From: Nautilus pompilius | Lineage: Eukaryota; Mollusca; Cephalopoda; Nautilida; Nautilidae | NCBI GenBank assembly: GCA_018389105.1 | Contig: JACATO010000092.1 | Location: 1,294,842 to 1,358,841, forward strand | Direction of reading: 5' to 3' | Length of the DNA stretch: 64,000 nucleotides | Position numbers and translations under genes: made by a program | Notes under the pieces: generated by a model | Told to the model about the DNA's origin: nothing | The model's input: the letters and a program-made list of their open reading frames with translations, nothing else | The model's database searches: none | Part shown: positions 38,800-50,500 of the stretch, piece after piece | Layout of the letters: every line of letters begins with the position of its first letter | Position numbering within the stretch: the first letter of the stretch is position 1

Positions 38800-41700
38800 A
38801 TAATAATTATCACAAATAAGTATAAATATATAAATGTATAATCCATCAGTATAAATTATTGACCACGAAGTCTCTGAACCTGGAAGAAATTAATTTTTCT
38901 CAACTGTAAGAACACAATCATTTTATGTCAGAGTATAAAACCTCAAGAGCAATGCCTTAGTTTAATAAATAGGAGAAACCTTATTTGCTTTTAAAAAGAA
39001 TTGTTCGCGTATCATTTTTAATTTTTAATGGATTACAAATATTATCATTTTGTAGGTCTATGCCTTTAATATAGCAAACAATAGAACTGAAGTACTAAAT
39101 CAACATGATTAGAAAGTAGATGTAAGCCTCCAGTCTTATGAATCATCAATATTTTTCAATTAACATTATTATGAAATAGTTATATCACTTTCAGCTTTAG
39201 TATTGATGTAAATTATTACCAATAAATCGTTATATTTACTAATGAATGAAATAGAAATACATCTAATGATCAATAAAACATTTCCGAGAACAAGCATATT
39301 TGATTTTTATAGTATTTTCTGTATAAGTTCTCAAAATTTTTGATACATTCGTATTTTTGGCGGTAATATATATATTTACTGTATTTAGTATTGCACTAAC
39401 TTCTTTCAAAGCTTAGAGCCCAGATCAGCTGTCACTTAAAAAAAAAAAGCAACCAAAATTCAGGAGTAATGTTGACTCATAAGAACCAGAAACATTATGT
39501 TTAGAAGTAATGCTAAAGTAAACACGAAAACGAGGCTCTAACGTCATGGATAAATGACCTTTCCAGCAAGACTATTTATCCTTAATTAAGGAAAATACCA
39601 GTAATTTAATATCGGTTCATGTTGTTGGCAAACAATTTGAAAGCCAAACAAGGCTGCTAATTGTATGTAGTTACGAGTGCAGAATCCTAACAACTTCTGA
39701 TTTAACTTTCTAGTTCTGCTGCAGAAACACGATCTTCCATTCTGAAATACTCAGCGTAGAATGACGGGAGTGATGCTTGGTTACGACATCCGGGTACTTC
39801 ACAGTGTAATAAGTGTAGAGTTCTCGACAACTCTGACATCTTCGTGTAGAGCAACAGCACGGGAAGCCACGTGGTGCATATATTTAGTACAAATACCTTG
39901 ATAACTGACAGACGATGACTGAACAACAGCAACGACAACAAAATAAAAAACCAAAGAGCGTCTATTTCGTTTTGATGACGTTAACTGTAAACTGGCTTTT
40001 GTTATGAATTTAATATCTAACAATACCAATAACAGTTCGCAATAGTTACGATAATGGTTTTCAACGAAGGTGATACTTTGTAAGAGAAATGTATCAACAG
40101 TCGAAGCTTAAAATAATAAATTAAAACTCTAACTTTTTCATGGATTTAACTGATACATTTTTAAAACATTTAATTCGAGAAATATCAGCAGGAGTTTAAC
40201 TCCAACCCAAGGTTAGTATGACACGCTGTACCGACGTCGGTTTGTGCATTGAAAGGAACGCTTAAGGTAGATTATGACGACTGTCTATTATCTGACAACT
40301 CTATTAGGGTTTGGATAAAGTTTTTAAATGCAGGTTAATTTAACGATACGACACACCTTGGTATACTACGTATGAATCAAGAAACCGCTGTAGCTTTTGA
40401 AGAAGCGGAAATTGTTTCAACATTCATTACATTTACGCCATTTCCTTTTTTTAACTGTATCAACAACACGTAAAGCAAAGCGTCACATCAACCCAACAGG
40501 GAGAACTTGGTCGAGTTAGAGTTAGATGCCGTATCGCCGAGTATGACGTTCACACAGAAGTCTAATCGGTCATTACTAACGAACGTGGTCTTGTATTACG
40601 GTTTGTCTTACGTTCTCAAGCAGTTATAAATATTGAAATTACTTAAATGACTAATAATGGTTCTGTATTTTAATATAGTATTTTATTTTAATTTAGATTT
40701 AGACCTAAACAGTTTTAGCTGCTTTTAAAAAAAAAATCCACCAAAACATCTTTTCAGTTTTAATTAATTTAAAAAAGAGAAATATAAATTTATCGTTGCA
40801 TATATCATCCAAGGCAAGTGTAAAGACGACCCCCTTTCCAATTATATAGCAGGCTGGGACGTCTCTCCGCGCAAACAGAATTCCCACTCTTTCTTCAAAT
40901 AAAAGTTATGAAATATCTTTTTCTGACTACAGTTTTGGATTAAAGCCGAAACAAAAGCGAGAAATTCATCTTTTTTTTATTTGAAATTCTCTAAACAGGC
41001 GCACGACGGCTTGATGCTCTAAAATAACGACAGTCAGGGTCAGTGGGAATCGATAGTATAGTATACGCCAAAATAAGATCACGCTGAATCACGATGAATG
41101 CGTGCTTGTTCTGTCTGCTCGTGTTTTTAAAATGATTCACTTGTCTTCTTCCTGGTGAACATTGCATCCATGAAGCACATCTTACAACAGTGGGCTGTAA
41201 GAGGGGAGGTACTGGTTTGGCCAGGCAAGTTATTTAGACATGGTTGGCGGTGGTCAAAATGGGAACCAGTGAAGAATTAGTCACCTTCAAAACCGTTACC
41301 AGATGTAGCAGGAATAAACCCTAATAAAGCTCTTAATTTTTAGATATAACAGGCAAACCCTATCCGGATGATGATCAACCTAATACTGAGCCTCTCAATT
41401 TAGAAGACTGTTTTTAGCCGTTTAAATTTTTCATATATTTTTCTGAAAAGATAATCTTTATTTTGTCATTAAATTTAATTTGCTAAATACATTAAAAATA
41501 ATAAATTATGTTAGATTTTATTACAATGAAAATTTTTTTACGGGTACTCTTATAACATTTCTACGCTTTAAACAGTTTTGTTCAATAATAAATTTATGAT
41601 GCAGCAAATTCACTTATATTTTGTTGTTGATTTGATTTTATTTTGTTTTATAAGAAAAATTTACTTTTTTAAATTAATGTTTAGGGATTTTCCCACAAAA

Positions 41701-44260
41701 TATTGCAAAGCAGCTAAATAAAAATTTGAATAAATATAAGAATCAATAATATATTTCTTTGAACCAGAGTAAGAAGTTGTGTTGCGCGCGCGCGCGTGTG
41801 TGAAGTGATATTTTATATCAAGTATTATCGTAAATGATAAGACAGTCCTACAGACTATAAACTTCCTTGCCGGACACAAGATGGAATGAGCTACTGGATG
41901 GAGATAATTATTCTTCCCCAGTTTGATTAATGGCACGATAAATTATAACAGAGTTGTTTTATCCAGCTGTTCCGATCCATGTGCATGTTTCGTTGGATGT
42001 CTGCTGATGTCTTCGTGAAGAAAAACGAATTCTATATAATAAACGTCTGCTATGATTTAAAGTTAAATGCCAAAATTTTAAAAAGAGAAAAGGAAGAATA
42101 AAAAACAGAGCGTTTTCGTTCTCCCTTTATACCTTGTTTAGTACCTATGCATTCAAATCAATAAAAACTAGTTTTTCTTCTGTTCAAACTCTGGAGTTAG
42201 CGCGATTCTGTCAGATATATTGAGTCGTAATAAAAAATATTTTCTCCCAGCTTTTCCGCCATTTGTATAACCTTTGCCATCTGTCATGTGTGCGTATCGT
42301 CAGCTGTGACGTGACAGAAATGGATAGAAACAACATTAAAAGCGCCAGATAAATCTAAACACTATCGTATCAGTCATCTATATTTACACATGTCTTTAAT
42401 ACTGACATCCTGGCAAATGTCATGTAAAGCCAATATGAGGACAAGGCTGTTAGCCTTGTTTCTCCGTCTTCGATATTTCGAATACACACCAGCTTTATTC
42501 GTGAAAATGGTGATTTTATTTTTGATTTTCTTCCGCTATTAACATCTGAAGACTAAAAGTAATTACCATTCGATGTCATTCCTTTAACTTGGCAGCGATT
42601 CTCTAGATTTTACTGCAGTCACATTTATAAAACTTATATCTGACCCCTGTTTCAAAAAGTGAGTTTTCAGTTTGCTTGGAAACATCCTTATGCTGTCCCT
42701 ATCAGAGTAAAACATATTCGGGTCTTTACTGTACGGTACATAAAACCATTTCCTAATGCATACTTAAGACAATTGCGAATAAATCGAATACTTGTGCTCT
42801 AATTCTATATTATATGTCAGTAGAATCAAAATTTTTTTAAAATCTAAAATATACTATTTTACAGAATAATTTTACAAACTTCATCAGTGTCCCCACAAAA
42901 TGAGTCTATAGAACCGTATTAGGTAACTGGTCTTCCTTCAGAGCTAAAATTACGTATATCATCAATCATTTTAGTATTCGATTTCCTTCGCATAAAATCG
43001 CATATTTTAAAGAGAGTTTCACTAATGGGCACGAAATTACTACCGTTGATGTTATTATGTATAATACGGTTTAGAAAACCTGAAACCATATTGGTTTTGA
43101 GAGAGCACTCTATTTTTCCAACACTGCTAAGATTATTCACTAAACATTAAACCAATAATAATTTAAGTTTCTAGCGTTAAAATACTGTTTTTTTGGAGAA
43201 CCCCGAGAATGGTGAATACTCTAAAACTTCGGGTAAAGTAAGTAACCATTTATAATAAATTTTGAATATTAGGATTTTAAAACCCACCATATTTCGAAAA
43301 ATGTTTGCTAACTATTTTTTAGTTACATTGAGATCTAAATGTATGGCGTTATGTTCATTATTATTTTGGGGTTTAAGAACACAGAAATTAATTACTGAAT
43401 TGGAAAGATAAACCGGATTTGTTAATGCAGTACCATCAGTTGGCGGGATCTCAGTTTGATGAATAAATGAATCGCACACAGAATTAATAATATGACATCT
43501 GACGGAGAGTGTCTATTTTCATAAACCAAATTCATATTTTGGTTATTGAAGTTACTCATCTTTACACAAATTTAGAATTGTTTAAATAGCAATGAATTAA
43601 TGTGTAATTTGTCAATATCTGTACACATAGAACTGCTATAAAGTACTATAATAAAATAGAATCAAAGTTTTTCATGCGTGGTTCCTCACAAGCTGTCACT
43701 GCTCTGATCTTGAAGAACAAAGGAAGTAGCAGAAACCCCAAACTTCGCCTTAACTATTTTGAAAGATATATAATAGAAAGTTTACTTTTACCAATGTTAG
43801 AAGAAACCAATGCCTCGTTTACATTATTCATTTGAATAAATGCATCAGCTCTTAATTAATATATTTTGTTTCATAAAATTTACTAAATTTCAATCATTGA
43901 TATATATTTTACTCCATGTATACTGCGATACCATCAATGACGCTGTCTAGCGTGATTCCAAAATATTTTCGTTATAAACAAACTCCTTGCAGTTCTAATA
44001 ATTCTGGCTTGATTGAGACGTGAATTATGTTTGAGCGTAGCAGTTCCACTCGCCCTTCAACTTCATTCTGTAGATTAACAGATAGAATTCGAGAACCCAG
44101 CCAGGTGAAGTCGTAATAAGAAAGGATCGCAGATACTAAAACACCACAATTATCACTTGTCTCATACATGCAAAATTGCATATGAAATACGTTATAATTT
44201 ATTTTAGTTTGAGTTTAAAATATTCAGCGCCTTTCCATCCTGGTTTAAATACTGGTAAGA
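38800..44260. other. AT-rich DNA without recognised genes
   Basis: Minus-strand frames at 39702-40029, 41661-41936, 42919-43140 and 43972-44181 show no family motif. The frame ending at 39799 contains a hydrophobic run (LVFYFVVVAVVQSSS) that could be a signal-like segment, but nothing else supports a gene. An alternating CG/TG tract lies at 41784-41802. Confidence 0.4.
41784..41802. repeat. Alternating (GC)n(GT)n tract, Z-DNA-prone
   Basis: Nineteen bases of strict purine-pyrimidine alternation, CG followed by TG, in otherwise AT-rich DNA. Confidence 0.85.
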
Positions 44261-44269
44261 GTTTGTCCC

Positions 44270-44870
44270 GTGTCATCGAGTTGCCAAAGAACTTGACATT
44301 TTTCGCAGATATGCGCCTAATATTAGCGCAGATTTCGCCGAGGCGAATTCTATTTCAGCAGCAAAGCGACCTGCTACATCACCACAAGAATGAGTTGCCA
44401 TTATTGGAAGAATGTCTGCACTCAACGTCAGTATTCGCCTAATGACATCTCCCATGCAATATAAAGGAAGGTGTGAATCAGAAAGGAAACTCATCCTGTC
44501 CAGGAAACGTCTGCAACACATTTAACTTTGATGGCATACACTCTTCTTCAGTGAAACGAGGTTTCATAGATTCACATCTGAAGCACAAGTGACGCAGAGC
44601 ATCAACTCAAATGTTTTCAGTCCATGGAAAGTATGAAGAAAGAGGAGTCATGATATTGAGTTGAAATCTAGCAAGGTGAGTAAACAGAAATCGCGTTTGT
44701 GAAGGACTACTGTTTATTTCTGCAGGAAAGATTGCAATTTTAAAGACATCTGCCTTCCATTGTACCAATAAGGTAAAGTGAAAGCTGATTCCCATATTAC
44801 TCAAGAAAATGGCGTTATATGCAACAAGTGTGATCACACTCCGTAAGAGAAATCAATGCAAGCCTATGTA
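44270..44870 (+). pseudogene. Tc1-like transposase relic, copy 2
   Basis: This region is similar at the DNA level to the copy at 36820-37330 over about 100 bp (44709-44840 against 36915-37040). Both contain a stretch reading LPS(I/V)VPIR in translation, at the same spacing before a decayed QQDNA-like block (LLKKMALYATS near 44805). Upstream, frames around 44350-44530 resemble a Tc1 N-terminal DNA-binding region (KRPATSPQE..AIIGRMS, then SERKLILSRKRLQH) in heavily damaged form. The C-terminal PIENL block is absent, so the copy is truncated before it or has diverged. Confidence 0.45.
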
Positions 44871-44973
44871 TAAGTCCATAGATATGATAGAATAATAGGA
44901 AGATTTTACACGGATATGAAGGTCAAAGAGGATAAAGTTTCCGTCTGTTGAAAAAAGATGGTTCTACCAAGTA

Positions 44974-44997
44974 TTAGGTCGTTACAAAATTTTTGTC
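44974..44997 (+). repeat. Mariner left terminal inverted repeat
   Basis: Starts TTAGGTCGTTACAAAATT. Pairs with 46167-46190 with two mismatches. Preceded by the TA target duplication. Confidence 0.93.
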
Positions 44998-45159
44998 TGT
45001 TTTTATATTATATTAATTTGGGTTCGTTTTTTGCATGCTAATGAAGGTGTATCTAGATAAGCTATATATCGTTTTGTAGCGTGTACTTTGGCATACATTA
45101 TGCAAAACCTACCTTTTCAAAAATCATTAAATGGATATTTATTTCATGGTTCTGAGTGC

Positions 45160-46115
45160 ATGATTTTTCGTGGCATTTTGCTTCACGAGTTCAAACTAGG
45201 CCACAAAGCAAACAAGGTAACTTGTAACATTAAGTAAGCATAGAGCGAGGACGCAGCAAATGAGCACAGTATAACGATGGTTTGCAAAGTTTTTATCAGG
45301 AGATGCGAGCTTCGAAGATAAGGAACGTAGCGGACAACCTTCCAGCTGTGATGACGACCGTCTGTAAGAAAAACAGTGCCAGAAATTGCTGGAGAGCTTG
45401 ACATAAGCACTGAAACTGTTTCCCAGCATCTCGACGCAATCGGCAAAGTGGATGTCTCAGGAGTTGAATGAACAACAAAAAAATCCTCAATTGGAGATCT
45501 GCTCTTCGCTTGTCATAAGAAACAAAAGCGACCCATTTCTTGACCGAATCATTACATGTGATGAAATATTAATCCTTTACGACAATCGCAAACGATCGGC
45601 ACAATGGCTCGACAGAGACAAGGTGACTAACCACATTCTAAAACGTAGCCTTCACCAAAAGAAGGTTATGGTCACTCTATTAGAGTGCAACTGGTGTCAT
45701 CCACTAAAACTTCTTTCAACCTGGTGACACGATCATAGCTGAAAGGTACTGGCTTGAATAAAACTTTGTTTATCAGAAACTCTCCCAACGACATTCGGCA
45801 CATGTATAGAAGAGATACAATCCTGCTCCATGACAATGCTCGTCCTCATGACTCTTCAGAAACTGAACACGTTGGGGTAGAAGTTCTCCCTCACCAGCCT
45901 ATTCACCAGACCTTTCTCCCACAGACTACCAACTTTTCAAATACTCCGACAGCTTCCTCCTTATGAAAAACCTTCTCCAACCAAGCAGCAACTGAAACTG
46001 CCTTCCAACAGTTTATCGACTCCAGAAATCCAGATTTTTTCTAAAATGGTATAAATGCGTTTGTAACTCGTTAGCAGAAGTGTATTGATTGTAATGGAAC
46101 TTACTTTGATTAATA
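45160..46115 (+). pseudogene. Mariner transposase pseudogene
   Basis: From an ATG at 45160, plus-strand frames follow a mariner transposase from end to end. The N-terminal helix-turn-helix is ILLHEFKLGHKANK, then VPEIAGELDISTETVSQHL near 45370. Next come ELNEQQKNPQLEICSSL, and the first catalytic Asp in ITCDE near 45550 followed by LYDNRKRSAQWLDRDK. The second Asp is in LLHDNARPH near 45830. The third is in SPAYSPDLSPTDY near 45893, reached only after a frameshift. The tail reads FQQFIDSRNPDFF and then CIDCNGTYFD. All three acids of the D,D34D triad can still be seen. In-frame stops near 45235, 45725, 46040 and 46070, plus at least two frameshifts, disable it. Nearest known relatives by pattern are the SETMAR-type mariners. 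Confidence 0.9.
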
Positions 46116-46166
46116 AACTTCACGTTCAACAACGATATGAAGTCTGATTGTTGCGGTTAAAAACGC

Positions 46167-46190
46167 GACAAAACCTTTGTAACGACCTAA
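46167..46190 (-). repeat. Mariner right terminal inverted repeat
   Basis: Its reverse complement starts TTAGGTCGTTACAAAGG. Followed by TA at 46191-46192. Confidence 0.93.
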
Positions 46191-46192
46191 TA

Positions 46193-47545
46193 TTAATAAA
46201 CTAGTAACAGTGTACTTACCATAGCTACTCCTGAAAAACTCGAATCAGTGATGCATGGATTTATCATTTACACTTAGTAATATTTAGTAACACGGCTAGA
46301 CCATGACAATACCACCAGTTTGTATATTCAGATTTTATTATTAAAAATGCCTTCCACTAAAGATCAGTTTTGTAAATATGCCAGTCAACTACCGAGATGT
46401 TATTGATCTATACAGCCGCTTGAAAAAAGAGAATATTTTCGACAACAGTCGTAGTTTTCCTGATATATCTTGGTGCTTTAGGCCTACATTTACGTGCCTT
46501 ACCATGAAAAGTGAGTTTTGTTCTACTCTAAAGTATATCAAATTTAGCTTTTAGTTTGCTTTATACAGCATGTAAAATTTATTCTGTTGTTAATTTAATA
46601 CAAATAAAATATGACGTGACCTGAGCTGTGGCGAGGTTAGGGTTATATGGAGGCTTCGGTACAGAACGAAAACCAAACCATTAGGGACAAAAAGCGATTT
46701 TCTTTGATGTCGGTTTTATACGAAAATACACTCTTAGAAATTTTATATCCGTCTTGTGATAGGCTTCTTACGCTTTTCCAAACCACATGAGTACACTCAG
46801 CTCTACGGAATCAAATCAGCCTGGATTGGTTTCAGGGTAAAAGCTACATTTTCAAAGTAAACAGCAGCTTCTTACCGCATGAAGGTGAGAGAACGAAAAA
46901 AAAATGGAAAGCTCTCAGTGTCTCTTTGAAATTTTAAGGAATTTTTCCAAATCCCAAGTGACATTAATAAAAATTGACGAAATATTAGAAGTTTGTAAAA
47001 CCCCGAAAACTCGATTTTTACTTAGGAAATGGAAAATTCAATTAACAAATTTAAGATATTTAAATTTTATCCCGTAAATACACAGTAGACTGCAGTAAAT
47101 ACGTTACCCTTTTCATTTTAGTATATATATTCCTTGAGATTAAACAGAATTTTGGTAGCTATATCTACTTGAAATATATATATAAAATTCAGGTTTTCAT
47201 TCCAAATATTACACATATTATTATTATTATTGTCATTATTATTAAGCACAAACAACTATTAAAATAATTAGAAAATAGATAAAAACATTATTTTTAATAG
47301 TCTAAATTTTACTTAGATCTATATTTAAAAAAACAACTTAAATTCTATTATTATCATATTTTTATATTGGAGAGAATTGCAAAAGCAGTCATTGCTATTT
47401 ACAATATCGCTGACAAAATGTAAGAACCATGTTAATTAAAAAGATTTACTTTTAATAATTGGATAGGACATGATTTTATTATAATTTCAAAGTTTATTTT
47501 GATTTTCCCTGAGTATATATTAGATTAAATGAGACTAAATATAAG
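46193..47545. other. AT-rich DNA between the mariner and the satellite
   Basis: No coding motif. It contains a short ATT-rich microsatellite near 47218-47245. The satellite starts abruptly near 47548. Confidence 0.5.
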
Positions 47546-47547
47546 TT

Positions 47548-50500
47548 ATTTATAACTTCTAAACTGATAATTGTTTATAACTTTTCAACTTATGCATGTT
47601 TATAAATAATTCAATGATGCACGGTTATAACATTTGAACTGTTGCTACATCGTATCTTCTCTACTGATGTTCATTTATACTTTCTGAATTGTTGCTCGTT
47701 TATAACTTCTGAGCGAAAGCACTTTCATAAATACTTCAATAATGCAGGTTTGCATCCTCAGAACTGGTGCCTGTTTATAACTTTTAAACTAATGCTCTTT
47801 TAAATCTTTTAAACTGAAGCACCTTTCTATCTTCTGAACTCTGAAACGTGTAACACTTCTGATCTAATGTACTTTTATAACTTCTTAGCTGATGTACGTT
47901 TACAACTTCTGAGCTAAAGTAAGTTTATATATTCTGCACTGATATTGGCTTCTAATTTCAGAATTGATGCCCCTTTATATCTTATGATCTGTTGCTCGTT
48001 ATAATTTCGGAACTAATATAAGTTTATAACTTCTGAACTTATGCACGTATATAACGTTTGAACAGATGCTCATTTCATACTTTTGAACTGATGCTCCTTT
48101 ATAACTTCTAAACTGATACTTGTTTATAACTTTTGAACTTATGCACGTTTATAAATTCTTCAGTGATGCTCGTTTATCAATTCAGAACTTATGCACGGTT
48201 AAACATTTGAACTGTAGCTACATCGTATCTTCTGTACAGATGTTCATTTATATTTTCTGAATTGTTGCTCGTTTATAACTTCTGAGCTAAAGCACTTTCA
48301 TAATACTTCAATAATGCAAGTTTACATCCTCTGAACTGGTGCCTGTTTATAACTTTTAAACTAATGCTCTTTTAAATCTTTTGAACTGAAGCACCTTTGT
48401 ATCTTCTGAACTCTGGAACGTGTAACGCGCTTCTGATCTGATGTAATTTTATAACTTCTTAGCTGATGTACGTTTACAACTTCTGAGCTAAAGTAAGTTA
48501 TAATATTCTGCACTGATATTGGCTTCTCATTTCAGAATTGATGCTCCTTTATATCTTATGATCTGTTGCTCGTTATAATTTCGGAATAATATACGTTTAT
48601 AACTTCTGAACTTATGCACGTATAAACGTTTGAACAGATGCTCATTTCATACTTTTGAACTGATGCTCCTTTATAACTTCTAAACTGATACTTGTTTATA
48701 ACTTTTGAACTTATGCACGTTTATAAATTCCTTCAGTGATGCTCGTTTATCAATTCAGAACTTATGCACGGTTATAACGTTTGAACTGTTGCTACATCGT
48801 CGTATCGTCTGTACAGATGTTCATTTATATTTTCTGAATTGTTGCTCGTTTATAACTTCTGAGCTAAAGCACTTTCATAAATACTTCAATAATGCAAGTT
48901 TACATCCTCTGAACTGGTGCCTGTTTATAACTTTTAAACTAATGCTCTTTTAAATCTTTAGAACTGAAGCACCTTTGTATCTTCTGAACTCTGGAACCTG
49001 TAACGCTTCTGATCTGATGTAATTTTATAACTTCTTAGCTGATGTACGTTTATAACTTCTGAACTAAAGTAAGTTTATATATTATTTACTGATATTGGCT
49101 TCTAATTTCAGAATTGATGCTCCTTTATATCTTATGATCTGTTGCTCGTTATAATTTCGGAACTAATATACGTTTATAACTTCTGAACAGATGCTCCTTT
49201 ATAACTTCTAAACTGATACTTATTTATAACTTTTCAACTTATGCACGTTTATAAATTCCTTCAGTGATGCTCGTTTATCAATTCAGAACTTATGCACGGT
49301 TATAACATTTGAACTGTAGCTACATCGTATCTTCTGTACAGATGTTCATTTATATTTTCTGAATTGTTGCTTGTTTATATCTTCTGAGCTAAAGCACTTT
49401 CATAAATACTTCAATAATGCAAGTTTACATCCTCTGAACTGGTGCTTGTTTATAACTTTTAAACTAATGCTCTTTTAAATCTTTTGAACTGAAGCACCTT
49501 TGTATCTTCTGAACTCTGGAACGTGTAACGCTTCTGATCTGATGTAATTTTATAACTTCTTAGCTGATGTACGTTTACAACTTCTGAGCTAAAGTAAGTT
49601 TATATATTCTGCACTGATATTGGCTTCTCATTTCAGAATTGATGCTCCTTTATATCTTATGATCTGTTGCTCGTTATAATTTCGGAACTAATATACGTTT
49701 ATAACTTCTGAACTTATGCACGTATATAACGTTTGAACAGATGCTCATTTCATACTTTTGAACTGATGCTCCTTTATAACTTCTAAACTGATACTTGTTT
49801 ATAACTTTTGAACTTATGCACGTTTATAAATTCCTTCAGTGATGCTCGTTTATCAATTCAAACTTATGCACGGTTATAACGTTTGAACTGTTGCTACATC
49901 GTATCGTCTGTACAGATGTTCATTTATATTTTCTGAATTGTTGCTCGTTTATAACTTCTGAGCTAAGCACTTTCATAAATACTTCAATAATGCAAGTTTA
50001 CATCCTCTGAACTGGTGCCTGTTTTATAACTTTTAAACTAATGCTCTTTTAAATCTTTAGAACTGAAGCACCTTTGTATCTTCTGAACTCTGGAACCTGT
50101 AACGCTTCTGATCTGATGTAATTTTATAACTTCTTAGCCGATGTACGTTTATAACTTCTGAACTAAAGTAAGTTTATATATTATTTACTGATATTGGCTT
50201 CTAATTTCAGAATTGATGCTCCTTTATATCTTATGATCTGTTGCTCGTTATAATTTCGGAACTAATATACGTTTATAACTTCTGAACTTATGCACGTATA
50301 TAACGTTTGACCAGATGCTCATTTCATACTTTTGAACTGATGCTCCTTTATAACTTCTAAACTGATACTTGTTTATAACTTTTGAACTTATGCACGTTTA
50401 TAAATTCTTCAGTGATGCTCGTTTATCAATTCAGAACTTATGCACGGTTAAAACATTTGAACTGTAGCTACATCGTATCTTCTGTACAGATGTTCATTTA

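Larger units (their letters stand above)
44974..46190 (+). mobile_element. Mariner DNA transposon, complete in structure but inactive
   Basis: The element is 1217 bp long, bounded by 24-bp terminal inverted repeats (44974-44997 and 46167-46190) that match at 22 of 24 positions and begin TTAGGTCGTTACAAA. It is flanked by TA on both sides (44972-44973 and 46191-46192), the target duplication expected of the mariner family. One decayed transposase gene fills the interior. Size, ends and target site fit a full-length mariner of the SETMAR-related group. Confidence 0.93.

Noticed and set aside
39702..40029. Minus-strand frame with a hydrophobic run as a possible secreted peptide
   Set aside because: Two overlapping short frames with equal claim and no splice, promoter or motif support.
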